Position numbers and translations under genes: made by a program | Shown here: positions 1 through 5,988 of the stretch, in pieces | Position numbering within the stretch: position 1 is the stretch's first letter | Layout: the number at the start of each line of letters is the position of its first letter | Source of the DNA: Dehalococcoidia bacterium | Lineage (GTDB): Bacteria > Chloroflexota > Dehalococcoidia > JACVQG01 | Reading direction: 5' to 3' | Assembly (NCBI GenBank): GCA_015661045.1 | Contig: JACVQG010000037.1 | Span: forward strand, 1 to 10,358 | Length of the DNA: 10,358 bases | Notes under the pieces: generated by a model | The model's database searches: none | What the model was told of the DNA's origin: nothing | The model's input: only the letters and a program-made list of their open reading frames with translations

Positions 1-605
1 CTGTAAAAGTTGAAAGCAGGTCAGGTAATGAAGGCAGAGGGGGAGATGAAACTCCGAAAACACAGGAGCGGCAGAGCGGAGAAAGAGAATCGCCGTCAAG
101 GAATACAACCTCCATCTCAGGAAATATCGCGAAAGTTAGCAGGACAGAGCTAACCATCGAAGGTAAAACTATCTCTATCAGGCCTGACACAAGGATTGAA
201 GGAACTCCCGCAATTGGTCTTAAGGCTCAGGTTGAAGGGCAGCAACAGCCCGACGGTAAAATTATTGCCATTTCTGTGAAGATAACATCCATCCCAGATG
301 CTTCTCCAAAGGCAAAAGTATCTGGAACAACACCCGGGCACAGGGAAGAGCAGGACAAAGAGAAAGAAACACCGCAAAGAGGCTCTATTCTCTTCACCGG
401 CACTGTCAGCTCGTTCAAGGCCCCTTTCAATGAAATAACTGTTGATGGTAAAGTCATAACCATAAATAAGGGAACTGCTGTGGAAGGGGTTCTTGCTGTG
501 GGTAGGAGGGTAAGGATTAAGGGTCAGACCGGGTCTGATGGTAAGATGGTAGCCAGTTCTATTACGGTTTACGATAGCAGGTCAAAAACAGCGCAAACCC
601 GCTAA
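1..605 (+). CDS. Protein with two DUF5666-like modules (5' end outside window)
   Basis: The reading frame is open from the first complete codon at base 3 to the TAA at 603-605, so 200 residues are visible and the start lies upstream. Two similar modules can be seen, at about visible residues 37-93 (begins SISGNIAKVSRTELTI) and 131-190 (begins LFTGTVSSFKAPFNEITVDG). Each follows the pattern G-x-V/I, a hydrophobic strand, a T/I-rich strand, then 'G..V.I.G......DGK..A..I', which resembles DUF5666, a small beta-barrel module of secreted bacterial proteins. The linkers before each module are hydrophilic and rich in Arg, Glu, Gly, Pro and Ser. No membrane segment is visible in this part. Function is unknown; a cell-envelope or secreted location is inferred from the module type and from the similar module in the signal-peptide protein downstream. 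The DUF5666 call is by eye and moderate. Confidence 0.7.
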   Translation, partial: VKVESRSGNEGRGGDETPKTQERQSGERESPSRNTTSISGNIAKVSRTELTIEGKTISIRPDTRIEGTPAIGLKAQVEGQQQPDGKIIAISVKITSIPDASPKAKVSGTTPGHREEQDKEKETPQRGSILFTGTVSSFKAPFNEITVDGKVITINKGTAVEGVLAVGRRVRIKGQTGSDGKMVASSITVYDSRSKTAQTR

Positions 606-630
606 CAGCCAGTAACTCTTATTTTATTAA

Positions 631-674
631 ATAAAGCCCCGCCTCACGGGTCAACCCGTGAGGCGGGGCTTTAT
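631..674 (+). terminator. Strong intrinsic terminator after the DUF5666-like gene
   Basis: Arms 631-651 and 654-674 are perfect 21-bp complements with only CA between them, so the real loop is about 4 bases. The stem is GC-rich (GCCCCGCCTCACGGG) with an A-rich left foot and a CTTTAT right foot. It begins 25 bases after the stop codon. The symmetry would let it act in both directions, but the T-run is short. Confidence 0.85.
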
Positions 675-751
675 CATTCCCTCCTTCCAACCTGACATTA
701 ATGAATGTAACAACGTTTTACTTTTAGAGAAACTTAAAAGGGAGGGCTATC

Positions 752-853
752 ATGAACCAGGTTAATCGCATCTTAGCATATATAGAAAAGTTGTTTGGCA
801 AACCACCCGCACTTGTTCCGGTACCGGTTAAACATCAGCCGCAAAAACGGTAA
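752..853 (+). CDS. Possible small protein, 33 residues
   Basis: An ATG at 752 opens 33 codons ending in TAA at 851-853. A strong ribosome site GGAGG (741-745) lies 6 bases upstream, which is the main reason to take it seriously. The peptide begins MNQVNRILAYIEKLFGK and ends PPALVPVPVKHQPQKR. It has an amphipathic-looking helix with hydrophobic I/L/Y/F at regular spacing, then a proline-rich basic tail. There is no signal peptide or transmembrane segment. It stands alone between a terminator and the Ig-repeat gene. I do not recognise a family. It could be a real small protein, a leader peptide for the downstream gene, or chance. Confidence 0.5.
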   Translation: MNQVNRILAYIEKLFGKPPALVPVPVKHQPQKR

Positions 854-1083
854 CTAAATTCTCTTGGAGTTGTATGTTATCTCCTGTGTGGAGATCGGGT
901 GGGACTCGCATCAACTTCTCTACGGTTTATGGAAATAAAGATGCTACGGCTGACAATACGGAAATAGAAACGTTTTAACAATCAGGAAGTGAAAGAAAGG
1001 AGGTCCTGACAAATAAAAGACTCTAAAAGCCATCATATATCTGTTTTTAAGACACAATCCATCCAAATACGGAGGAGGTCAAC
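854..1083 (+). other. Leader region before the Ig-repeat gene, with possible RNA structure
   Basis: No known riboswitch class was recognised here. Several signals are visible. ATCTCC (879-884) and GGAGAT (890-895) form a perfect 6-bp hairpin with a 5-base loop, and the same CTCC (881-884) could instead pair with GGAG (866-869), a possible ribosome site. TCAGGA (982-987) and TCCTGA (1004-1009) can pair around an AAGGAGG (997-1003) that has no ATG, GTG or TTG at a usable distance. No convincing sigma-70 promoter was found. The true ribosome site of the next gene, GGAGGAGG, is at 1071-1078. Confidence 0.3.
874..978 (+). CDS. Doubtful small ORF, 34 residues
   Basis: An ATG at 874 opens 34 codons to a TAA at 976-978, beginning MLSPVWRSGGTRINF and ending ADNTEIETF. 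A GGAG (866-869) sits 4 bases upstream, shorter than ideal spacing. The ORF overlaps a hairpin that could hide this site. Composition is not clearly protein-like and no family is recognised. It may simply be structured leader RNA of the following gene. Listed because it follows the 33-codon ORF by only 20 bases. Confidence 0.2.
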   Translation: MLSPVWRSGGTRINFSTVYGNKDATADNTEIETF

Positions 1084-2157
1084 ATGACGAAATCTAAATT
1101 TAAATTTCTACTTAAATACGGCATATCAGCGTTAGTGCTATTCTTTCTGGCAATGGGAGTAGGTAGGGTTATCCCGGCGGCAGCCCAAGCCGGTATACTT
1201 GACCATGTGACAGTAACCCCGGCCAGCGCAACATTGGTTCCGGGTGGCGCCCAGCAGTTTACCGCTCAGGCATTTGATATCGCTAATAACCCGGTAGCTG
1301 GCGCTACATTCCTGTGGAATATGGCGTCTGGCGGTGGGACAATCAGCCCGGCAGGGTTATTCACCGCCGGTACGACTCAGGGTACATTCACTAATACAGT
1401 GCAAGCCTTTGCAGTTCAGGGCGCCGTAATCAAATTTGGTAGCGCCTCGGTAACTGTTACAGCGCCGGCCCTAGGCCCGCTGGACCATGTTACCGTATCC
1501 CCGGCTAGCGCTACTGTAGCTCTAGGCGGAACTCAACAGTTCACCGCTCAGGGCTTCGATGCAGCTAATACTCCGATAACCGGACTCGGCTTTACATGGA
1601 ATGTGGCGGCTGGCGGTGGAACCATAAACGCTGGTGGCCTGTTCACTGCCGGTATTACTTCTGGCAGCTTCCTCAATACAGTACAAGCTGTTGCAGTGCA
1701 GGGCGCTATCATTAAGATAGGCACTGCATCTGTGACTATCACTGTGGCTCCGGGACCCCTCGACCATGTAGTTGTATCCCCGGCCAGTGCAATATTAGCA
1801 GTTAGCGGAACACAGCAGTTCACTGCCCAGGGATTCGACGTGGCTAACGTTTCTATTCCAGGACTGAGCTTCAGTTGGAGTGTCGTAGCTGGAGGAGGGG
1901 GCATAAACGCTGGTGGCCTGTTCACTGCCGGTAGTATTTCTGGAAGCTTCCTCAATACAGTACAAGCTGTTGCAGTGCAGGGCGCTATCATTAAGATAGG
2001 CATTGCATCTGTGACTATCACTGCTGCTCCGGGTCCCCTCGACCATGTAGTTGTATCCCCGGCCAGTGCATTATTAGCAGTTAACGGAACACAGCAGTTC
2101 ACTGCCCAGGGGTTCGACGCGGCTAACATTTCTATTCCAGGACTGGGTTTTGGTTAA
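1084..2157 (+). CDS. Secreted Ig-like repeat protein, N-terminal part (gene split by frameshift)
   Basis: Start ATG 1084 follows GGAGGAGG (1071-1078) at 5 bases. A signal peptide is clear: basic start MTKSKFKFLLK, a hydrophobic stretch at about residues 13-30, and AAAQA followed by Gly, giving probable cleavage after Ala36. Ig-like repeats of 93-94 residues follow, each beginning LDHV.V.PASA and containing GG.QQFTAQGFD, then GGGTI...GLFTAG and NTVQA.AVQGA. They resemble bacterial Ig-like (Big-type) surface domains. Repeats 1-3 are complete; the frame stops at TAA 2155-2157 in the middle of repeat 4. The rest continues in the +1 frame (2150-2884). Restoring two bases (GG) near 2155 gives GFGWNVVAGGG, as in repeats 1 and 2, and one 600-residue protein. 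The role is probably extracellular binding, adhesion or envelope structure. As written, this half would be a truncated secreted protein. Confidence 0.8.
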   Translation: MTKSKFKFLLKYGISALVLFFLAMGVGRVIPAAAQAGILDHVTVTPASATLVPGGAQQFTAQAFDIANNPVAGATFLWNMASGGGTISPAGLFTAGTTQGTFTNTVQAFAVQGAVIKFGSASVTVTAPALGPLDHVTVSPASATVALGGTQQFTAQGFDAANTPITGLGFTWNVAAGGGTINAGGLFTAGITSGSFLNTVQAVAVQGAIIKIGTASVTITVAPGPLDHVVVSPASAILAVSGTQQFTAQGFDVANVSIPGLSFSWSVVAGGGGINAGGLFTAGSISGSFLNTVQAVAVQGAIIKIGIASVTITAAPGPLDHVVVSPASALLAVNGTQQFTAQGFDAANISIPGLGFG

Positions 2158-2317
2158 TGTCGTAGCTGGAGGAGGGACCATAAATGCTAGCGGCCTGTTC
2201 ACTGCCGGTATTACTTCTGGCAGCTTCCTCAATACAGTACAGGCTGTCGCAGTACAGGGCGCGATAATCAAAATTGGTAGCGCTTCGGTAACTGTAACCG
2301 TCGCTCCTATCCCTGTG
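1198..2317 (+). repeat. Four tandem Ig-like coding repeats, period 279-282 bp
   Basis: The landmark GACCAT occurs at 1201, 1483, 1762 and 2041, giving periods of 282, 279 and 279 bases. Repeat 1 is the most diverged. The second halves of repeats 2 and 3 share a long identical stretch (CTTCCTCAATACAGTACAAG onward), while the first halves of repeats 3 and 4 differ at about five of the first 107 bases. Repeat 4 is two bases short, which causes the frameshift. The mosaic similarity suggests recent duplication or gene conversion. Confidence 0.9.
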
Positions 2318-2884
2318 CCTCGGCCTGAGAAGCTAGCAGCGAAGAAAATATTACGCCTGGTTGATAGTTCCATCGACACCGTCGGTTTTGAAAATTTCCT
2401 GGGCGTTCAGTGGTCCATCAAAGAGGACGGACAGACCAGGATAGTTAAGGCAATTCCGGGGGTAGTCAATGCCCTTAGTGAAACGTCTATCACCTTACTG
2501 CCCAACGGGCAGACGGATACTCAGGTCTTCACTTTTACCTCACTGACCAGGATGCTGTCAAAACTCGATAGACTTCAAGTGGGTGATAAAGCGGTGGTTG
2601 CTACAGTTGATGGAGTCACCAGTCTGGTTATCCCCATTCCAATCCGTGGAGTCAGTGACCTGGACAAAGAGGACAGGAGTGGGCCAAACAGGGGAAAAGA
2701 TGATGACGGTGACGATGACGAGGATGAGGACGTTCGCGACCAAATCAAAGAGCTGAAAAAGGGATCTAACGAGCAGCTTAAAGACATGAGAGATGCCGTC
2801 CGTGACCAGGTTAAAGAGTTAAGGGGGGACCTTCGGGACCAACAAAAGGAGGGGCGGCAGGGATCAAATAGAGAGCGGGACTGA
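2150..2884 (+). CDS. C-terminal part of the split Ig-repeat protein: DUF5666-like domain and acidic tail
   Basis: This frame can be opened at TTG 2150, but there is no ribosome site. It begins in mid-repeat (VNVVAGGGTI), so it is most likely the continuation of the gene starting at 1084 rather than an independent gene. Order of parts: rest of Ig-like repeat 4 (residues 1 to about 55), a proline linker APIPVPRPEK, a DUF5666-like beta domain (about 75-165, with SETSITLLPNG, LQVGDKAVVATVDG and SLVIPI), an unbroken acidic run DDDGDDDEDED (2699-2731), and a highly charged helical tail with repeats of the RDQ(V/I)KEL type. The acidic run could bind calcium or other cations; that is inference. There is no LPXTG motif and no C-terminal membrane segment. 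The gene ends 38 bases before a strong terminator. If not fused by frameshifting, this half lacks a signal peptide and would be dead. Confidence 0.7.
   Translation: MVNVVAGGGTINASGLFTAGITSGSFLNTVQAVAVQGAIIKIGSASVTVTVAPIPVPRPEKLAAKKILRLVDSSIDTVGFENFLGVQWSIKEDGQTRIVKAIPGVVNALSETSITLLPNGQTDTQVFTFTSLTRMLSKLDRLQVGDKAVVATVDGVTSLVIPIPIRGVSDLDKEDRSGPNRGKDDDGDDDEDEDVRDQIKELKKGSNEQLKDMRDAVRDQVKELRGDLRDQQKEGRQGSNRERD
2153..2158 (+). other. Frameshift site (apparent 2-base loss)
   Basis: The sequence reads GGTTTTGGTTAATGTCGTA, where repeat 2 has TGGAATGT at the equivalent place. Inserting GG between 2155 and 2156 restores the conserved Trp-Asn-Val and a single frame. No classic slippery run or stimulatory structure is obvious, so mutation or an assembly error in tandem repeats is more likely than programmed +1 shifting. 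Confidence 0.7.
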
Positions 2885-2922
2885 AAATTAAGAAAAAAAT
2901 ATAGGATTATCGATTCTGAACT

Positions 2923-2958
2923 AAAAAGAGGCCCGGGAATATTCCCGGGCCTCTTTTT
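2923..2958 (+). terminator. Intrinsic, probably bidirectional terminator
   Basis: Arms 2923-2940 and 2941-2958 are perfect 18-bp complements. The GC-rich core GAGGCCCGGG is flanked by five As on the left and five Ts on the right, so it can work on either strand. It follows the stop of the Ig-repeat gene by 38 bases and separates it from the lyase gene. Confidence 0.9.
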
Positions 2959-3014
2959 ATATACCTCTATTAAAGATATTAGCTAACCGGTTATGTCTCC
3001 TATTAAAAGCGCTC

Positions 3015-3043
3015 TTGACAAGGCCGTATTATATGGGCATACT
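3015..3043 (+). promoter_or_regulatory. Promoter of the CoA-ester lyase gene, predicted leaderless
   Basis: A perfect -35 TTGACA (3015-3020) is followed after exactly 17 bases by CATACT (3038-3043), a 4-of-6 match to TATAAT. The expected start of transcription is about 3050-3052, at the ATG itself (3052). No Shine-Dalgarno sequence precedes that ATG. A 10-bp palindrome TAACCGGTTA (2984-2993) lies 21 bases upstream of the -35 box and could be an operator. Confidence 0.6.
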
Positions 3044-3051
3044 CAGTCTTG

Positions 3052-3942
3052 ATGAATCAATCTACTGTATCATTACGGAGCTTGCTGTTCGTTCCCGGTA
3101 ACCAGCCTCCCAAGATAGAAAAGGCCAGAAACCTGGCGCCTGATATTTTGGTCCTTGACCTGGAGGATTCTGTCCCTCCGGCGGAGAAGCCTAAGGCGCG
3201 GGATATCGTAAGCAGTTTGTTACCAACTATGGTAAAGCAGGGACGTGGTCTTTTTGTTCGCATCAACCCGTTAATAAGCGGACTGGCGGAAGCAGAGATA
3301 GATGCGGTTGTCCAACCGGGATTGGATGGCATCAGTTTACCTAAGGTAAATACACCCGATGATATTATCACTGCTGTGAATATGATTGAGTTGCGGGAAA
3401 AGGCCGTTGGATTGAAACCCGGGAGTATCAGGCTTCTCCCCTGGATTGAGACAGCCCGAAGTATACTTCACGCTGAAGAAATAGCCCTGGCCTCGACAAG
3501 GATTGTAGCCCTCGCCTTTGGGGCTGACGACTATGCCCTTGACATGAACATTGTACGCTCTCCGGAAGGCAAGGAGTTACTATTACCCAAAGGTTTATTA
3601 GCCATCGCTGCAAGAGCGGCTGGTGTAGTGGCTGTAGACGGCATCTATGCTAATTTCCGTGATGAAGATGGGCTTTTGGGAGAAGCCAGATTAGCACGGC
3701 AACTGGGTTTTGCAGGGAAATTCCTTATACACCCCGCCCAGATAAGTCCGGTAAATCGTATTTTCGCTCCATCTGACGCAGAGGTGGAGCAGGCTAAAAA
3801 GATAGTAACTGCTTTCGAAGTTGCAGTGGCAGGTGGTGTGGCAGTAACCGTTGTAGATGGTGAGATGGTGGATACGCCCGTAGCTGAAAGAGCTAAGAAG
3901 TTGCTGGAGCAAGCCAAAGCGTTAGATAGGGAGAATCTTTAG
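3052..3942 (+). CDS. HpcH/HpaI aldolase / citrate lyase beta-type CoA-ester lyase
   Basis: The 296-residue protein is a TIM-barrel enzyme of the CitE-like family (citramalyl-, malyl- or citryl-CoA lyases and related thioesterases), which act on the C-C or thioester bond of 3-hydroxyacyl-CoA esters with Mg2+. Family motifs in order: RSLLFVPG (near residue 9), LDLEDSV (35-41), the CoA/substrate arginine in VRIN (Arg70), SLPKV (95-99), the metal-binding Glu in IET (Glu133), Asp160 in FGADDYALD, and GFAGKFLIHPAQI near residue 230. Length is normal and the key residues are present. No citD, citF or citC neighbours occur, so it is not part of an ordinary citrate lyase complex; a free-standing malyl/citramalyl-CoA lyase-like role is inferred and the exact substrate is open. 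Start chosen at ATG 3052; the overlapping TTG at 3049 is also possible, but neither has a ribosome site, fitting the leaderless promoter. No terminator follows. Confidence 0.88.
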   Translation: MNQSTVSLRSLLFVPGNQPPKIEKARNLAPDILVLDLEDSVPPAEKPKARDIVSSLLPTMVKQGRGLFVRINPLISGLAEAEIDAVVQPGLDGISLPKVNTPDDIITAVNMIELREKAVGLKPGSIRLLPWIETARSILHAEEIALASTRIVALAFGADDYALDMNIVRSPEGKELLLPKGLLAIAARAAGVVAVDGIYANFRDEDGLLGEARLARQLGFAGKFLIHPAQISPVNRIFAPSDAEVEQAKKIVTAFEVAVAGGVAVTVVDGEMVDTPVAERAKKLLEQAKALDRENL

Positions 3943-4075
3943 TTCGTAACTGAGAAAATTGGCCGTCAGGGTTAAAAACAATTACTTTTGGCAGGTTTTT
4001 TATCAGCAAGGACTGGAATAGCGCCCTGTACCGTATTGCAATAATAATAAATATAAGAAATGCCAGAGCTTAGCC

Positions 4076-5179
4076 TTGAAAGGGTGGGAGACTATCTCTG
4101 CAATTGAAAAGCGTATCCGCCGCCATTTGAAAAAACTGGAACCATATGTGCCTATCGTGCCTGTCGACGTTCTCGCCGAAAAAGCCGGCATATCCCCTGA
4201 TAAAGTCATAAAGTTGGACGGCAATGAGAACCCCTACGGCTGTTCCCCACGGGTTCTTCAGGCGCTGGCCCGCTACCCCTATTACCATATTTATCCCGAC
4301 CCGGACCAGCGAGAGCTACGAAAGGCAGTAGCCAAATATATCGGGACCACGCCGGAATCTATAGTGCTCGGCGCCGGCAGCGATGAACTGATTGACCTTA
4401 TCCTTCGACTTTTCCTGGATCCCGGCGACAAAGTGATAAATTGCGTTCCTACCTTCGGGATGTATCCTTTCAACACGGGCATCTGCGGAGGAGAGGTAAC
4501 CACAATTCTTCGGGACGAGGACTATGAAGTGGATGTCCCGGCAGTAAAGGCGGCAATAGATAAACGCACCAAGGTGCTTTTCCTGGCTTCGCCCAATAAC
4601 CCTTCAGGCAACATTACGGTGCCGGACGACCTCAGGGAGCTAGTCGAAACGGGCATACTGGTGGTAGTGGATGAAGCATATGCCGAGTTCAGCGGGTTTT
4701 CGGTGATACCGTGGGTATCCCGGTATGAGAACCTGATAATTTTACGGACGTTCAGTAAATGGGCCGGGTTGGCCGGGATGCGGGTTGGCTATGGGCTGTT
4801 CCCGCCCAAAATCGCCAACCATATCATGAAAATCAAGCCCCCTTACAATATAAATGCGGCTGCACAAATAGCAGTGATGGAATCTCTGTCGGACATTGAG
4901 TACCTTCGGGGCCGGGTTCAGGCCATAGTTGATGAGAGACCCAGGCTATTCCGGTTGCTACGGAGCATTGCTTTTCTGGAGCCGTTCCCCTCCGATGCTA
5001 ATTTCATCCTGTGCCGGGTACTGGACAACAGGGCGAAGCAAATCTACGACTCCCTGGCTAAACAGGGTATCTTCATACGTTATTTCGACACGCCTCTCCT
5101 GCGGGACTTTATTCGCATTAGCGTGGGTAAACCAGAACACACAGATGCCCTTATCGAAGCACTGAAGAAAATGGGTTAA
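4076..5179 (+). CDS. hisC: Histidinol-phosphate aminotransferase (HisC-like)
   Basis: The 367-residue fold-type I PLP enzyme has the expected length for HisC, which transfers an amino group from glutamate to imidazole-acetol phosphate in histidine synthesis. Motifs: a HisC-like N-terminus (RRHLKKLEPYVP), KLDGNENPYGCSP (47-58), YPDPDQRELRKAVA (73-86), GAGSDELID (99-107), SPNNPSG (172-178, Asn175), VVDEAYAEF (Asp199, Tyr202), FSKWAGLAGMRVGYG with the PLP-binding Lys228 and Arg236, and FIRISVG near the C-terminus. The start is TTG 4076; no ATG or GTG is available in frame between the upstream stop at 4019 and this point, and there is no good ribosome site. A TATAAG (4052-4057) may be a -10 box but has no -35 partner. 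No other his genes lie nearby, so an aromatic aminotransferase role is also possible. birA follows 6 bases later. Confidence 0.87.
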   Translation: MKGWETISAIEKRIRRHLKKLEPYVPIVPVDVLAEKAGISPDKVIKLDGNENPYGCSPRVLQALARYPYYHIYPDPDQRELRKAVAKYIGTTPESIVLGAGSDELIDLILRLFLDPGDKVINCVPTFGMYPFNTGICGGEVTTILRDEDYEVDVPAVKAAIDKRTKVLFLASPNNPSGNITVPDDLRELVETGILVVVDEAYAEFSGFSVIPWVSRYENLIILRTFSKWAGLAGMRVGYGLFPPKIANHIMKIKPPYNINAAAQIAVMESLSDIEYLRGRVQAIVDERPRLFRLLRSIAFLEPFPSDANFILCRVLDNRAKQIYDSLAKQGIFIRYFDTPLLRDFIRISVGKPEHTDALIEALKKMG

Positions 5180-5185
5180 ACTACC

Positions 5186-5953
5186 TTGGATACTCTTTCT
5201 GAAACTACTATCAGGGCGAACCTCAAAACGTCTTTTGTTGGCCAGAATATAATTTATATCCCCAGCGTTAGCTCAACTATGGATGTAGCCCGAAAAGCAG
5301 CACGGGAGCGGGCTATTGAAGGCACTCTGGTAATTGCCGACCGACAAACCGCCGGCCGGGGCCGAACTGGCCGGACATGGATTTCCCTTCAGGGCGGTCT
5401 GTCATTCTCTATTATCCTCTACCCCGCCTTACCTCAACTTTCCTCCCTTATTATGATTGCCTCCCTGGCTGTAGTGCATAGTATAGAATCTCTTACACTA
5501 CTCCATGCCGGCATAAAATGGCCAAATGACGTCCTGATTAACGGGAAGAAGGTCTGTGGAATATTAATTGAAAGCGCTGTAAAAGGAGCCGGCGTGGATT
5601 TCTCTATAATAGGTATCGGCCTTAATGTCAACGGAGAACCGCCGGCGCTATCCCCACCAACTCTCCTTGCCACCAGCCTATCGGTTGATACCGGACAGGA
5701 GGTATCCCGTCTGAAACTGCTCTCAAAACTCATGGAGGAAATAGAGCAGTTCTATGAAAGGGTTAGGGCAGGCCGCAGCTTAGTTAGTGAATGGCGTCAG
5801 CGTTTGGAGACCCTGGGCCGACAGGTGCAGGTGAAGATGGATGGGATAACTATATCAGGGATAGCTGAAGATGTAGCGGATGACGGCAGTCTTTTACTGC
5901 GAGAAGTAGATGGTAAGCTAACCAGAGTTGTAGCGGGAGATGTCAGTTTATAG
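5186..5953 (+). CDS. birA: Biotin--[acetyl-CoA-carboxylase] ligase, without repressor domain
   Basis: The enzyme makes biotinyl-5'-AMP from biotin and ATP and transfers biotin to a lysine of biotin carboxyl carrier proteins. Signatures: SVSSTMD (27-33), the adenylate-forming loop GRGRTGR (57-63, usually GRGRRGR), KWPNDV (111-116), KKVCGILIE with the expected catalytic Lys122, and GIGLNVN (143-149). A C-terminal SH3-like domain is visible (about residues 205-255: LGRQVQVKMDGITISGIAEDVADDGSLLL). At 255 residues it lacks the N-terminal winged-helix of E. coli BirA, so it should be a ligase only, not a repressor. The start is TTG 5186, six bases after the hisC stop and in the same frame (TAA ACT ACC TTG), with only a weak ribosome site; translational coupling to hisC is likely. 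The stop TAG abuts a palindromic terminator. Confidence 0.93.
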   Translation: MDTLSETTIRANLKTSFVGQNIIYIPSVSSTMDVARKAARERAIEGTLVIADRQTAGRGRTGRTWISLQGGLSFSIILYPALPQLSSLIMIASLAVVHSIESLTLLHAGIKWPNDVLINGKKVCGILIESAVKGAGVDFSIIGIGLNVNGEPPALSPPTLLATSLSVDTGQEVSRLKLLSKLMEEIEQFYERVRAGRSLVSEWRQRLETLGRQVQVKMDGITISGIAEDVADDGSLLLREVDGKLTRVVAGDVSL

Positions 5954-5984
5954 TAGGGGCACAGCATGCTGTGCCCCTACTTTT
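5953..5984 (+). terminator. Terminator between convergent birA and slipin genes
   Basis: Bases 5953-5980 are a perfect 28-bp palindrome with arms GTAGGGGCACAGCA and TGCTGTGCCCCTAC, followed by TTTT (5981-5984). The left arm begins on the last base of the birA stop codon. On the + strand it has the form of an intrinsic terminator. On the - strand, serving slipin, there is no T-run after the stem. Its form (GTAGGGGCAC...GTGCCCCTAC) also recalls dispersed extragenic palindromes. Confidence 0.75.
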
Positions 5985-5988
5985 ACTG

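Noticed and set aside
895..975. Possible cyclic-di-GMP (GEMM) riboswitch because of GTGGGACTCGCA and later GG/GAT motifs
   Set aside because: The conserved AGGGCAAACC and GGGACGCAAAGCC blocks are not present and the stems cannot be drawn. No riboswitch class fits.
1548..2129. 193-residue open frame on the - strand across the Ig-like repeats
   Set aside because: It mirrors the tandem repeat in an antisense frame; long shadow frames are expected where the coding repeat has biased codons. No ribosome site, and the + strand shows clear protein repeats with a signal peptide.
4060..4107. ATG-started 15-codon frame overlapping the hisC start
   Set aside because: No ribosome site, out of frame with hisC and very short. 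It might be mistaken for the hisC start, but the HisC N-terminal homology is in the TTG 4076 frame.
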